This document shows, piece after piece, positions 21,313 to 29,759 of a stretch of 64,000 bases of DNA (its first letter is position 1; each line of letters starts with the position of its first letter). The stretch is from BOG-931 sp963761525 (GTDB lineage: Bacteria; Pseudomonadota; Alphaproteobacteria; Rhizobiales; Xanthobacteraceae): contig CAVXHG010000008.1 in assembly GCA_963761525.1 (NCBI GenBank), forward strand, positions 1,426,001 through 1,490,000, in the 5' to 3' direction. The translations under genes and the position numbers were made by a program. The notes under the pieces were generated by a model. It was not told the origin of the DNA, searched no databases, and saw nothing but the letters and a program-made list of their open reading frames with translations.

Positions 21313-22404
21313 ATGGCTGAAGTCGCACTGCGTAACGTCGTTAAGCGCTACGATGATGTGGAAGCGGTCCGCAACATCAGCCTCGATATCCTGGACAATG
21401 AATTCGTCGTGCTGGTCGGCCCCTCAGGCTGCGGCAAATCAACGACGTTGCGCATGATCGCGGGCCTTGAGGAGATCACGTCCGGCGACATCTATATCGG
21501 CGGGCAAATCGTCAATGACCGGCCGCCGAAGGATCGCGACATCGCCATGGTGTTCCAGAACTATGCGTTGTACCCGCACATGTCGGTCTTCGAGAACATG
21601 TCGTTCGGGCTTCGACTGCGCAAATTCCCCAAGGACGAAATTAAAAAACGAGTAGACAACGCCGCACGCATCCTCGACATCACCGAGTTGCTTGACCGCA
21701 AGCCGAAGGCGCTCTCCGGCGGCCAGCGCCAGCGTGTCGCCATGGGCCGCGCCATCGTGCGCAATCCGAAGGTGTTCTTGTTCGATGAGCCGCTATCGAA
21801 CCTCGACGCCAAACTTCGGGTGCAGATGCGCACCGAGATCAAGCGCGTGCATCAGATGGTCAAGACCACCACCGTCTACGTCACCCACGACCAGATCGAG
21901 GCCATGACGCTTGCCGACCGCGTCGTGGTGATGAACAACGGCATCATCGAGCAGATCGCCTCCCCGCAGGATCTCTATCATCATCCCAGGACGAAGTTCG
22001 TTGCCGGCTTCATCGGTTCGCCGGCGATGAATTTCCTGCGCTGCCGTGTGGAGCAGAACGGCGTCGGCATGCGCGTTCGCCTGTCCGATGCGGTCAGCTT
22101 GCCGGTGCCGGAAACGAAATCCGGGGCCTGTAAATCGGCCATCGGGAAGGAGCTGATCTTCGGGTTGCGTCCTGAGCACGTCACCGAGCCGCGGCGCGAC
22201 GATCAACAGGGCCAATTCGCCGCCAAGCTCGATGTTGTCGAGCCGATGGGGATGGAAACGATGGTGTATTTCACCATCGACGGCCAGGAAGTCTGCGGCC
22301 GCGTCGATCCCGGCAGCGCCACTGGACCGGGTGAGCAGATGAAGCTGTATGCCAATATGGAGCACATGCACCTGATCGACCCGCAGAGCGGCGCGGTGCT
22401 CTAA
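21313..22404 (+). CDS. ugpC: Sugar ABC transporter ATPase (UgpC/MalK type)
   Basis: ATPase of 363 residues. Walker A is GPSGCGKST at about 36-44, signature LSGGQRQRVA at about 135, and Walker B LFDEPLSNLDAKLR just after. The switch histidine is in VTHDQIEA. The C-terminal 130 residues form the TOBE/regulatory domain of the CUT1 class. It starts three bases after the second permease and is the last gene before a strong hairpin terminator. The gene symbol is family-level only. Confidence 0.92.
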   Translation: MAEVALRNVVKRYDDVEAVRNISLDILDNEFVVLVGPSGCGKSTTLRMIAGLEEITSGDIYIGGQIVNDRPPKDRDIAMVFQNYALYPHMSVFENMSFGLRLRKFPKDEIKKRVDNAARILDITELLDRKPKALSGGQRQRVAMGRAIVRNPKVFLFDEPLSNLDAKLRVQMRTEIKRVHQMVKTTTVYVTHDQIEAMTLADRVVVMNNGIIEQIASPQDLYHHPRTKFVAGFIGSPAMNFLRCRVEQNGVGMRVRLSDAVSLPVPETKSGACKSAIGKELIFGLRPEHVTEPRRDDQQGQFAAKLDVVEPMGMETMVYFTIDGQEVCGRVDPGSATGPGEQMKLYANMEHMHLIDPQSGAVL

Positions 22405-22427
22405 ACGGAAAGCCTGCCCGCAATAAA

Positions 22428-22457
22428 AAACGCCGGGGCGTCAATGCCCCGGCGTTT
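22428..22457. terminator. Bidirectional rho-independent-type terminator
   Basis: A perfect 12-bp stem, AAACGCCGGGGC (22428-22439) with GCCCCGGCGTTT (22446-22457), has a six-base loop. It is flanked by A-rich sequence on the left and T-containing sequence on the right. It lies between the convergent ABC ATPase gene (stop 22404) and the transporter gene (stop 22475), so it can serve both strands. Confidence 0.85.
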
Positions 22458-22474
22458 CCGTTTGTGGCCTATAC

Positions 22475-23803
22475 CTATTTTGCGTCGTACTCGGCGGAAA
22501 TGTCCTTGCCGGTATAGTCCGGCATCATGGCCGCAGCAATGAAGCTTATCACTGCACAAATCGCGATATAGACCGCGATCGCCATGCCCGACTTGTAGGT
22601 GGCAAACAGCCAAGTCGCGATCAATGGCGAAGGTCCGCCCGCGACGAGGGATGCCAACTGATAACCGAGCGAAGAGCCGCTATAGCGCAGCCGCGGTGTG
22701 AAGGATTCTGCGATAAGCGCCGACTGGGGCCCGTACTGCATATCGTGAGGAATGAGCGACACCACGATCGCAATGAAAACACCAACGGGATAGGCTGGAT
22801 CCATCAATCCGAAGTAGATAAAGCCGTAGACGCCCATGGCGACGACGCCAATCAGGTACATCTTTTTGCGGCCAATCTTGTCCGAGAAGTGCCCGGCCAG
22901 CGGAATGGTGAAAAACGAGACGCATGCAGCAACCATCACCGCCGCAAGGATGAAGTTCCGATCCATCTTCAGCGTACCAACTGCGTAAGCAAACACGAAG
23001 GCGGTGAAGATATAGAACGGCGCCTGCTCGGACATGCGCAGCAGGGCAGAGAGAATAATCTCCTTCGGCTGCTTCCTGATGACTTCGAGGATTGGCGCCT
23101 TCTCGATCTTGTTTTCGTCGAGTAGTTTCTGGAATACCGGCGTCTCGAGAATGCCCAGGCGAATCCAGAGGCCAATACCGACCAGGACGATGGATAGCGC
23201 GAACGGTATGCGCCACCCCCATGTCACGAATTGATCACCCGACCAGGCGCTGAATATTGCTACCGCAGCGGTCGAAAGCAACAGCCCGCAGGGCACGCCA
23301 AATTGCGGCCAGGCCGCGACGAGGCCACGCTGATTATGCGTGCGCGACCATTCCATCGCCAGAAGGACGGAACCGCCCCACTCGCCACCGACACCGATGC
23401 CTTGCAACGCCCGCAGAACCGTCAGGATAACTGCGCCCCATATGCCGATGTCCGCATAGGTCGGTACAAAAGCAATGAAGAAGGTCGAAAGACCCATGAA
23501 CAACAGGGTAGCGATTAGAGTCGCTTTACGCCCAATGCGATCACCGTAATGACCGAAAATTGCAGCGCCTACCGGACGCGCAGCAAAGCCGATGAAATAG
23601 GTACCGAAAGCGAGAAGCGTCGCAGAAAGCGGATTCTGGTTTGGAAAGTAGAGCTTGCCGAACACCAGTCCGGCCGCGGTGCCATAAAGAAAAAAATCGT
23701 ACCACTCGATCGCAGTGCCGACTGTCGACGCGATGACCGCCTTGCGCAGTTGTGCGCTATGCTCGGTCTCGGACAGTGCCCCAACCGTCGTTGCCATAGC
23801 CAT
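22475..23803 (-). CDS. MFS metabolite:proton symporter (MHS family)
   Basis: Twelve-helix major-facilitator protein of 442 residues. EWYDFFLYG near residue 33 and GHYGDRIGRKATL near 84-96 are hallmarks of the metabolite:H+ symporter (shikimate, citrate, alpha-ketoglutarate, proline-betaine) group. A second copy of the loop motif (HFSDKIGRKKMYLIG) starts the C-terminal half, as expected. A GGGGAGGA site precedes the start. The transported acid cannot be told. It stands alone, convergent with the ABC importer. Confidence 0.9.
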   Translation of the reverse strand: MAMATTVGALSETEHSAQLRKAVIASTVGTAIEWYDFFLYGTAAGLVFGKLYFPNQNPLSATLLAFGTYFIGFAARPVGAAIFGHYGDRIGRKATLIATLLFMGLSTFFIAFVPTYADIGIWGAVILTVLRALQGIGVGGEWGGSVLLAMEWSRTHNQRGLVAAWPQFGVPCGLLLSTAAVAIFSAWSGDQFVTWGWRIPFALSIVLVGIGLWIRLGILETPVFQKLLDENKIEKAPILEVIRKQPKEIILSALLRMSEQAPFYIFTAFVFAYAVGTLKMDRNFILAAVMVAACVSFFTIPLAGHFSDKIGRKKMYLIGVVAMGVYGFIYFGLMDPAYPVGVFIAIVVSLIPHDMQYGPQSALIAESFTPRLRYSGSSLGYQLASLVAGGPSPLIATWLFATYKSGMAIAVYIAICAVISFIAAAMMPDYTGKDISAEYDAK

Positions 23804-23841
23804 TTGGCTATCCTCCCCTTTTGAGTTTCCTCACGTTTTTC

Positions 23842-23869
23842 AGAGGTGACGTCTAGGCGTCACGTCTCT
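23842..23869. promoter_or_regulatory. Inverted repeat upstream of the MHS transporter
   Basis: AGAG-GTGACG and CGTCAC-GT-CTCT form an inverted repeat around a TCTAGG centre, about 40 bases before the transporter start on the minus strand. There is no T-run, so an operator for a dimeric regulator is more likely than a terminator. This is inference from symmetry and position. Confidence 0.35.
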
Positions 23870-23960
23870 GTCACTGACGATACTTCAGGGGGCCGATAGA
23901 GGCTATAGACCTTAAGTCGCGGGTTAATCGGTATTTCCGCGCCGCACCATGTTGCAGGCT

Positions 23961-24683
23961 CTACTGGCTCGCCTTGTTCGAAGCCGTCACGGTGACCGGC
24001 GCGTCACGGTATTGGTCTGCAAACAGACGCTTCAGATTGTCGACCTTTGGCATATCGTTGATCGCGATGTACGGATAAGTCGGGTGCAGCACCAGAAAGT
24101 CCTGGTGATAATCCTCGGCCGGATAAAAGCCCGTGAGTGGCTCAAGCTTGGTCACGATCGGCGCTTTGAACACATGGGCCTGATCGAGCTGGGCGATATA
24201 GGCCTCGGCGACCTGTTTCTGCTCGTCGTTGGCGACGAAGATCGCCGAACGATACGACGGGCCGCTATCGGGCCCCTGGTAGTTCAGCTCGGTCGGGTTG
24301 TGGGCGACCGAAAAATAGATCTGCAAAATCTTTCCGTACGAAATCTGCTTCGGGTCATAAGTGACCTGAACCAATTCGGCATGACCGGTCGTCTCTGTGC
24401 CGACCATCTGGTAGTGCGCCGTTTCTTTCTTGCCGCCGGAATAGCCGGAGACCGCCTGGACTACGCCTTTGGTGTGCTCGAAGACGCCCTGCACGCCCCA
24501 GAAGCAGCCGCCGGCGAGAACGACTGTCTGCGTCCCTCCCCCAGCAGGTGCAGCTTCATCCTGCGCGGGAGCCGGAAGAACGACCGCAGGCTCTGCGGCG
24601 TGGGCGAAGTTCACAACAAAGCCAGCCAGCAGCAATAAAGCCAGCGCGCCCAGACTAGTCATCGTCCACTTGAAGCCGGTCAT
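23961..24683 (-). CDS. msrA: Exported peptide-methionine (S)-S-oxide reductase
   Basis: MsrA of 240 residues that repairs oxidised methionine. Catalytic C60 lies in GGCFWGVQGVFEH, and the block GYSGGKKETAHY follows. The N-terminus has basic residues, a long hydrophobic run and a HAAEP cleavage region, so it should be periplasmic or membrane-anchored, unlike the common cytosolic MsrA. ATG 24683 is chosen because GGAGGAAACTG lies just before it; upstream in-frame starts lack such a site. No msrB is next to it. Confidence 0.92.
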   Translation of the reverse strand: MTGFKWTMTSLGALALLLLAGFVVNFAHAAEPAVVLPAPAQDEAAPAGGGTQTVVLAGGCFWGVQGVFEHTKGVVQAVSGYSGGKKETAHYQMVGTETTGHAELVQVTYDPKQISYGKILQIYFSVAHNPTELNYQGPDSGPSYRSAIFVANDEQKQVAEAYIAQLDQAHVFKAPIVTKLEPLTGFYPAEDYHQDFLVLHPTYPYIAINDMPKVDNLKRLFADQYRDAPVTVTASNKASQ

Positions 24684-24844
24684 CAGTTTCCTCCGCAGCA
24701 TCGTAACATTATTTAAAGACGCGGCACTGCGCACGCCAATCACAAATGCCCCGGCATGGCCTCGCCTTACATTCACGGCTTTGTGTTCGCAGATAATCCG
24801 AAACGCGGGTTTCAGCTTCCAGGCTCGTCACACGCAGGGAAAAA

Positions 24845-25744
24845 TCACTCTATCGTCTGATAACCAGGGATCACGCGCTCGGAGCCATAACCCCAATAAT
24901 TGCGCAATGTGTCCGGACCCCACACTTTCGGATATTGCGGCCGGTCCTGATGCCATGGCCGCGGATCGAAATAGCCAAGCAATTCGTCTTTCATCACATC
25001 CATTTCGCAGAAAAACTCGACACGAACCTTGTCGGCGTTGCGATGATAGATAGCGATATTGTGGCCAATGATGTGACGGCCGGGGCCCCACACCAGATGG
25101 ATGCCGTGCTTTGCAAGTGTCTCGGCAGCACGCTGAATCTCAGCCCAGTCCTTCACCTCAAAGGCAATGTGATGAAGCTGCGGCTCGGCGTCGTAGACGA
25201 AATTGACCGTGTGATGGTCGGAATTGCAGCGGAGAAATGCAAAGTCGTCGGCGCGCCAATCAGAAACGCGAAAGCCGAGAACGTCGCAATAGAATTTCAC
25301 GATCTTCTGCACATCGTCGACACGGTACGCGACATGCCCGAGCTTGAGCGGCATGATTCCGGCGGTTCCGCCGTCGTCCTTGGCGAAAGAATAATCGGAG
25401 AAAATCTCGACCCGCGTGCCTTTCGGATCGATGAATACGACCGCCTCTGGGATGCAGGGTGAAATGCATTTCACCCGCTGGCATTTGACCCCGTCTGCTG
25501 CGAGCGATTGCTCGATTTCACCAAGATCCGAGCCCGGCGCCACCTGCAACGACAGCGCCGACAATGCATTACCTTTGCCGCGCTCTAGCGCCACCGCTTC
25601 GAGGCCGAGTTTACAGGCGAGATAGGCGCGATCCTTGCTACGCTCGATCAAGTTCAGACCGACAACCTCAGTGTAATAGGCCACTTGCCGCTCGATATCG
25701 GGCGAGGTCAGCGTGGCGTGACCGAGCCGTTTGACGCTGATCAC
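24845..25744 (-). CDS. Extradiol-type dioxygenase (VOC superfamily)
   Basis: Two-domain VOC protein of 299 residues resembling type I extradiol dioxygenases that cleave catechols. Candidate iron ligands are His in LKLGHVAYRV (about 135), His in LHHIAFEV (about 191) and Glu in RVEFFCEMD (about 245), all in the expected order. The start is GTG 25744 with AGGAGG eight bases upstream, two bases after the monooxygenase stop, so it is coupled to it. Last gene of the operon that begins at 29523. A ring-cleavage role is inferred; some relatives act on other substrates. Confidence 0.82.
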   Translation of the reverse strand: MISVKRLGHATLTSPDIERQVAYYTEVVGLNLIERSKDRAYLACKLGLEAVALERGKGNALSALSLQVAPGSDLGEIEQSLAADGVKCQRVKCISPCIPEAVVFIDPKGTRVEIFSDYSFAKDDGGTAGIMPLKLGHVAYRVDDVQKIVKFYCDVLGFRVSDWRADDFAFLRCNSDHHTVNFVYDAEPQLHHIAFEVKDWAEIQRAAETLAKHGIHLVWGPGRHIIGHNIAIYHRNADKVRVEFFCEMDVMKDELLGYFDPRPWHQDRPQYPKVWGPDTLRNYWGYGSERVIPGYQTIE

Positions 25745-25746
25745 CG

Positions 25747-27126
25747 CTAGCCTCCTGACGCGACACGGGGCGACGGTGCGCTTTCGGCTTGCCTCGCATG
25801 ACGGCTTTCCGGACGTTTGAGACCGAGATTCTCTCGGAGGGTCTTGCCCTCATACTCGGTTCGGAAAAGGCCGCGGCGCTGCAGTTCCGGGATCACCAGT
25901 TCGACAAAGTCGTCGAGTCCACCTGGCAGGAACGGCGGCATGATGTTGAAACCATCGCAGCCGTCCTTGCAAAACCATTCTTCCATGTAATCGGCAATGG
26001 TATGCGGCGAGCCGCGCACCACCGCCTTGGCACGAGCGCCCGCGACCCGGAGCGCGACCTGCCTGATGGAAAGATTCTCGCGCCGCGCCATGCTGGTCAC
26101 CTGCTCGAAGATCTGCAGACTGGCATTCGAGCGCGGCAGATTTTCCGGCAACGGGCCATCGAACGGGTATTTTGTCAGGTCGACGTTGCCGAGCACCATC
26201 GACAGAATCTCGCGCGCCACGATCGGGTGCACGAGCGAATTGAGATATTCGTACTGCTCTTCCGCCTCGGCATCAGTACGCCCGATAATGGCGCTCAAGC
26301 CCGGCATGATTTTCATCTCATTGGGTGAGCGGCCATAGCCGGACAGCTTGCCCTTGATCGTCGAATAGAACTTTTGCGCGGCGTCGAGCGTCAACGGCGC
26401 GCAGAAGATTACCTCGGCGAATTCGCCGGCGACCGCGATCATATCTTCGGAACCACCGGCCTGCACAACCACCGGATGGCCCTGCGGACTACGTGGAATA
26501 TTCAAAGCGCCCAGTACCGAGAAATGCTCGCCGCGGTGATTGAGGTCGTGCAGTTTTTCACCGTGAAAGAACTGGCCGGTTTCCTTATTGCGAACAAAGG
26601 CGTCGTCGTCCCAGGTATCCCATAGGCCGAGCACGACGCGGGCGAACTCACGGGCACGGTCGTAACGCGCACCGTGCTCGTAATGCTTTTCACGGCTGAA
26701 ATTGCGGGCTTCGTTTTCCTGACCTGACGTCACGAGGTTCCAGCCGGCGCGCCCCCCGCTCAGATGATCGAGCGAGGCGAACTTGCGCGCGACATGGAAC
26801 GGCTCGTTATAGCTGGTCGATGCCGTCGCAACGAGGCCGATATGACTGGTGTGGGTCGCCAGCGCCGACAAAAGGGTAATCGGCTCGAAATTGGCGATGT
26901 ATTGCGCAGAGCGGCTCAGCGCCTCGATATGGGCTTGCCTCACGCCGAGATTGTCGGCGAGGAATACCATGTCGAATTTGCCACGCTCGGCTGTGCGTGT
27001 GATTTCGAGATAGTGCTGGAAATTGATGCCGGCATCCGCTTGTGCACGCGGATGCCGCCACGACGCGACGTGATGGCCGGTCGGATTGAAGAAGGCACCG
27101 AGCCGCATCTGGCCTTTGCTGCTCAT
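25747..27126 (-). CDS. Flavin-dependent monooxygenase, NtaA/SnaA/DszA family
   Basis: Bacterial-luciferase-like FMNH2-dependent monooxygenase of 459 residues. Family features include the start RLGAFFNPTGHH, AERGKFDMVFLAD near 46-58 and SGGRAGWNLVTS near 123-134. Relatives attack nitrilotriacetate, EDTA, dibenzothiophene sulfone or cyclic compounds and need a separate flavin reductase, which is not seen nearby. Set between a cytochrome c and an extradiol-type dioxygenase, it probably takes part in breakdown of a ring or organosulfur/amine compound. The substrate is unknown. Confidence 0.88.
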   Translation of the reverse strand: MSSKGQMRLGAFFNPTGHHVASWRHPRAQADAGINFQHYLEITRTAERGKFDMVFLADNLGVRQAHIEALSRSAQYIANFEPITLLSALATHTSHIGLVATASTSYNEPFHVARKFASLDHLSGGRAGWNLVTSGQENEARNFSREKHYEHGARYDRAREFARVVLGLWDTWDDDAFVRNKETGQFFHGEKLHDLNHRGEHFSVLGALNIPRSPQGHPVVVQAGGSEDMIAVAGEFAEVIFCAPLTLDAAQKFYSTIKGKLSGYGRSPNEMKIMPGLSAIIGRTDAEAEEQYEYLNSLVHPIVAREILSMVLGNVDLTKYPFDGPLPENLPRSNASLQIFEQVTSMARRENLSIRQVALRVAGARAKAVVRGSPHTIADYMEEWFCKDGCDGFNIMPPFLPGGLDDFVELVIPELQRRGLFRTEYEGKTLRENLGLKRPESRHARQAESAPSPRVASGG

Positions 27127-27157
27127 TGTCTTCCCTTCGCGGATTCAACTCACGAGA

Positions 27158-27538
27158 TTATTGAGTCCGGGTATTATTATTCAGCAAGGGGATATCCTTG
27201 ACCTGCTTCGGCTCAGGCAATGATTGCAGATAGGCATAGATATCCGTCAGATCGGCGTCGGAAAGAACCTGCGGCCGGAACGGCGGCATTGCGCCATTGG
27301 TGGTGTGCACGAACGATATGAAAGCATCGAGCGGCAATTGCGTCCGCGCGATGACCTTTCCGTTGCTGGTCGCGACCGACCCCTCGCCCGCGATGTCGTG
27401 ACATTGCCAGCAGCCGTTCCTCATGAAGGCAACCTTGCCCTTCTGCGCGTCACCATCGGCAAGCGCGATGCCGTGACCGGCAACGCTGACACTGAACGCC
27501 AACAGCAACGACGACGTAAAACTGCGTAGGAAATTCAT
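27158..27538 (-). CDS. Small periplasmic c-type cytochrome
   Basis: Monohaem cytochrome c of 126 residues. A signal peptide (about 1-27, ending IALADG) precedes the haem site C43-W-Q-C46-H47. The probable axial Met84 is in NGAMPPF. An AGAGGA site precedes ATG 27538. It begins 11 bases after the stop of the Tat-exported ThDP enzyme, so the pair should be translated from one message and meet in the periplasm. A role as electron acceptor for that enzyme is inferred. Confidence 0.9.
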   Translation of the reverse strand: MNFLRSFTSSLLLAFSVSVAGHGIALADGDAQKGKVAFMRNGCWQCHDIAGEGSVATSNGKVIARTQLPLDAFISFVHTTNGAMPPFRPQVLSDADLTDIYAYLQSLPEPKQVKDIPLLNNNTRTQ

Positions 27539-27549
27539 GATTATCCTCT

Positions 27550-29523
27550 TTAGCGCGGCTGGGAGACGACGTTAACGAGCGCCGGCTGGCCCGACTTGAC
27601 GACGGCAACCGCTTCCTTGAGCGCCGGACCCAGATCGGCAGGATCTTCGATCGGCCCCTTGCCCCACCAGCCCATGGATTCCGCAAGCTTCTGATATTCG
27701 ATATCCGGATTCATTATGCTGGTTCCGATCGGGGCGAGATCGTTGCCGATATTGGAGACGCGATTACGGAAGTTCGCCATGCGTTGCACATGCATGGATT
27801 CCTGATGATAGGCGCGGTTGTTGTGGACCACCATTAGCAGCGGAATCTTGTGCCGTGCCGCCGTCCATAACGCGCTCGGCGCGTACATCAGGTCGCCATC
27901 ACCCTGAAAGGCCACCGAGAAGCGGCCAAGATCACGGTTACCGAGCGCAGCACCGATCGAGGCGCCCGGACCGTAGCCCAAGCCATAGCCACCGGATCCG
28001 CCAAGCGAATTATGGTACTTCTCCATTGCCCAGAGCCGGTTGGGCCAATTGCTGAGGAGTGTGGTCGACACCAGCGACCAATCGAAGTCTTTGATCTGAG
28101 CGTAGGTCTCGGTCACCAGCCGCGCCGTACTGATCGGGGTTGCATCCCATGCGATCGCAGCAGCTTGTTTGGTACTATCGAGACCCTTGGCATGGGCTTG
28201 CCGGATAGCGTCGCCGCGCCTGGTCATTGCGTCCTTGCGATCGTTCGAGATCTCCGACTTCAACGCTTCGATCAGCGACGGCAGTGTGGCTTGGGCGTCG
28301 CCTGGCATCGACACATCTATGCTCTGGAAACGCTGGAAGTCCTGATAGTTCGACTTGGTGAGCAGATCGACCGAGCTAATGCTGATCAGCTTTGTTCCTG
28401 GCTTGATTTTGCTGAAATTCTTGCCGACGCCGTCGTCATCGTTATCGATGAAACCGTTGACCGTCGCCCAGTAATCGGAAAGCTCTAGCCCGATAACGAC
28501 GTCGGCTTGATTGACGACAGTCGCGGGCCTGCTCAACGGATGTGTATTCGGGAAGTTCATCCGGTTGCCCTGATCGACCACCGGGGCCTGCAACAACTCC
28601 GCAAGCTGGACGAGAAGGTCCACGCCTTCCTGCGAGCGCGCCGTGCGATCGACCACGATCACCGGGCGTTCGGCATTGGCAAGCAACCGCGCGGCTTCCT
28701 TCACTGCTCCCATGTCGCCCTGCGGCGGAGCCGACGCAAAGAACTTCGGAATGTAAAGCGGCTGTCCGTAATCGCGCGCCGCCTCCATCTGTAAACCGCC
28801 GTCGAGCGACATCATCACCGGACCGTAGGGTGGCGTGGTCGCGATCTTGTACATGCGCACGAACGATTGCGCGAAGTGCTCCGCCGATACTGGATTGTCG
28901 TCCCATTTCGTGTAGTCACGCACGATCGCATTGATATCCTGGCCGGAATGGAAGGTCGGCACACCGGGGGCACGGTGCGCGGCATCAAGGTCGTTGCCGC
29001 CAAGGATCAGTACCGGCACGCGGTCGCACCAGGCATTGTAGATCGCCATGGTGGCGTGCTGCAGGCCAACTACACCGTGAACAAGAGTCATCAACGGCTT
29101 GCCGGTCGCCTTGAAATAGCCGTGGCACATGGCGACCGCGGACTCCTCGTGCATGCACGTGAGGAATTCCGGCATCGTGTTCTTGCCGTAGTTAATCAAC
29201 GACTCGTGGATGCCCCGATAGCTCGAGGCCGGGTTGGCGGGCATATATTTGATGTCGAGCGTCTTGATGACGTCGACCATGAAATCGGAGCCCGGCTTGG
29301 CGCTCTCCCCCTGCGGCATCTGCGGGTTGCCGGCTTCATTGGCGGCGACGTAAGCGTTCGGCGGCAGTGCCGAGGGGAGCTTCTGCTGCGGCTCCAGCCC
29401 GGTCTGGGTTGCGGCCTGGGTTGCGGCATGGGCCGGTGCGACGGCGCCCGAGGCGCCGGCAACAGCTGCCGCAGTCAGGAACTTGCGCCGGTTAAGTTTT
29501 GGGCTGGTGGATTTCCTCGACAT
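27550..29523 (-). CDS. Tat-exported ThDP-dependent enzyme (acetolactate-synthase-like)
   Basis: Thiamine-diphosphate enzyme of 657 residues with the three-domain layout of acetolactate synthase/pyruvate oxidase. The activating glutamate is in HEESAVAMCHGY. The middle domain (about 215-375) shows AERPVIVVDR. The ThDP/Mg site is GDGDLMY followed by HNNRAYHQE. Unusually, the N-terminus has LNRRKFLTAAAVAGASG and an AHA cleavage site, a strong twin-arginine signal. ATG 29523 follows GGGAGAGG, which favours it over ATG 29541. It leads the operon with cytochrome c, monooxygenase and dioxygenase. Clear resemblance to the cytosolic enzyme at 44508. The reaction is not known. Confidence 0.85.
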   Translation of the reverse strand: MSRKSTSPKLNRRKFLTAAAVAGASGAVAPAHAATQAATQTGLEPQQKLPSALPPNAYVAANEAGNPQMPQGESAKPGSDFMVDVIKTLDIKYMPANPASSYRGIHESLINYGKNTMPEFLTCMHEESAVAMCHGYFKATGKPLMTLVHGVVGLQHATMAIYNAWCDRVPVLILGGNDLDAAHRAPGVPTFHSGQDINAIVRDYTKWDDNPVSAEHFAQSFVRMYKIATTPPYGPVMMSLDGGLQMEAARDYGQPLYIPKFFASAPPQGDMGAVKEAARLLANAERPVIVVDRTARSQEGVDLLVQLAELLQAPVVDQGNRMNFPNTHPLSRPATVVNQADVVIGLELSDYWATVNGFIDNDDDGVGKNFSKIKPGTKLISISSVDLLTKSNYQDFQRFQSIDVSMPGDAQATLPSLIEALKSEISNDRKDAMTRRGDAIRQAHAKGLDSTKQAAAIAWDATPISTARLVTETYAQIKDFDWSLVSTTLLSNWPNRLWAMEKYHNSLGGSGGYGLGYGPGASIGAALGNRDLGRFSVAFQGDGDLMYAPSALWTAARHKIPLLMVVHNNRAYHQESMHVQRMANFRNRVSNIGNDLAPIGTSIMNPDIEYQKLAESMGWWGKGPIEDPADLGPALKEAVAVVKSGQPALVNVVSQPR

Positions 29524-29759
29524 CGTCCTCTCCCGTGACATCTAAGCCGCTTCCGCAGACCGCGAAGCAGTTGACAGTCAGGCTAGCACAACTGGCGGGC
29601 TGTCACAGTGCCGCGCGTTGCACCTGAAATGGGGGTGGCATGCGGCGAAGTCCGGCTAGAGGGGGTGCCGCGTCCATTCTGCAGGAGGTCGAAACCACCA
29701 GTTAACAATTTTACACCAATGTCAGGGAATTCCCGTCAGCCAGCGCTTGGAAGTCGGTA

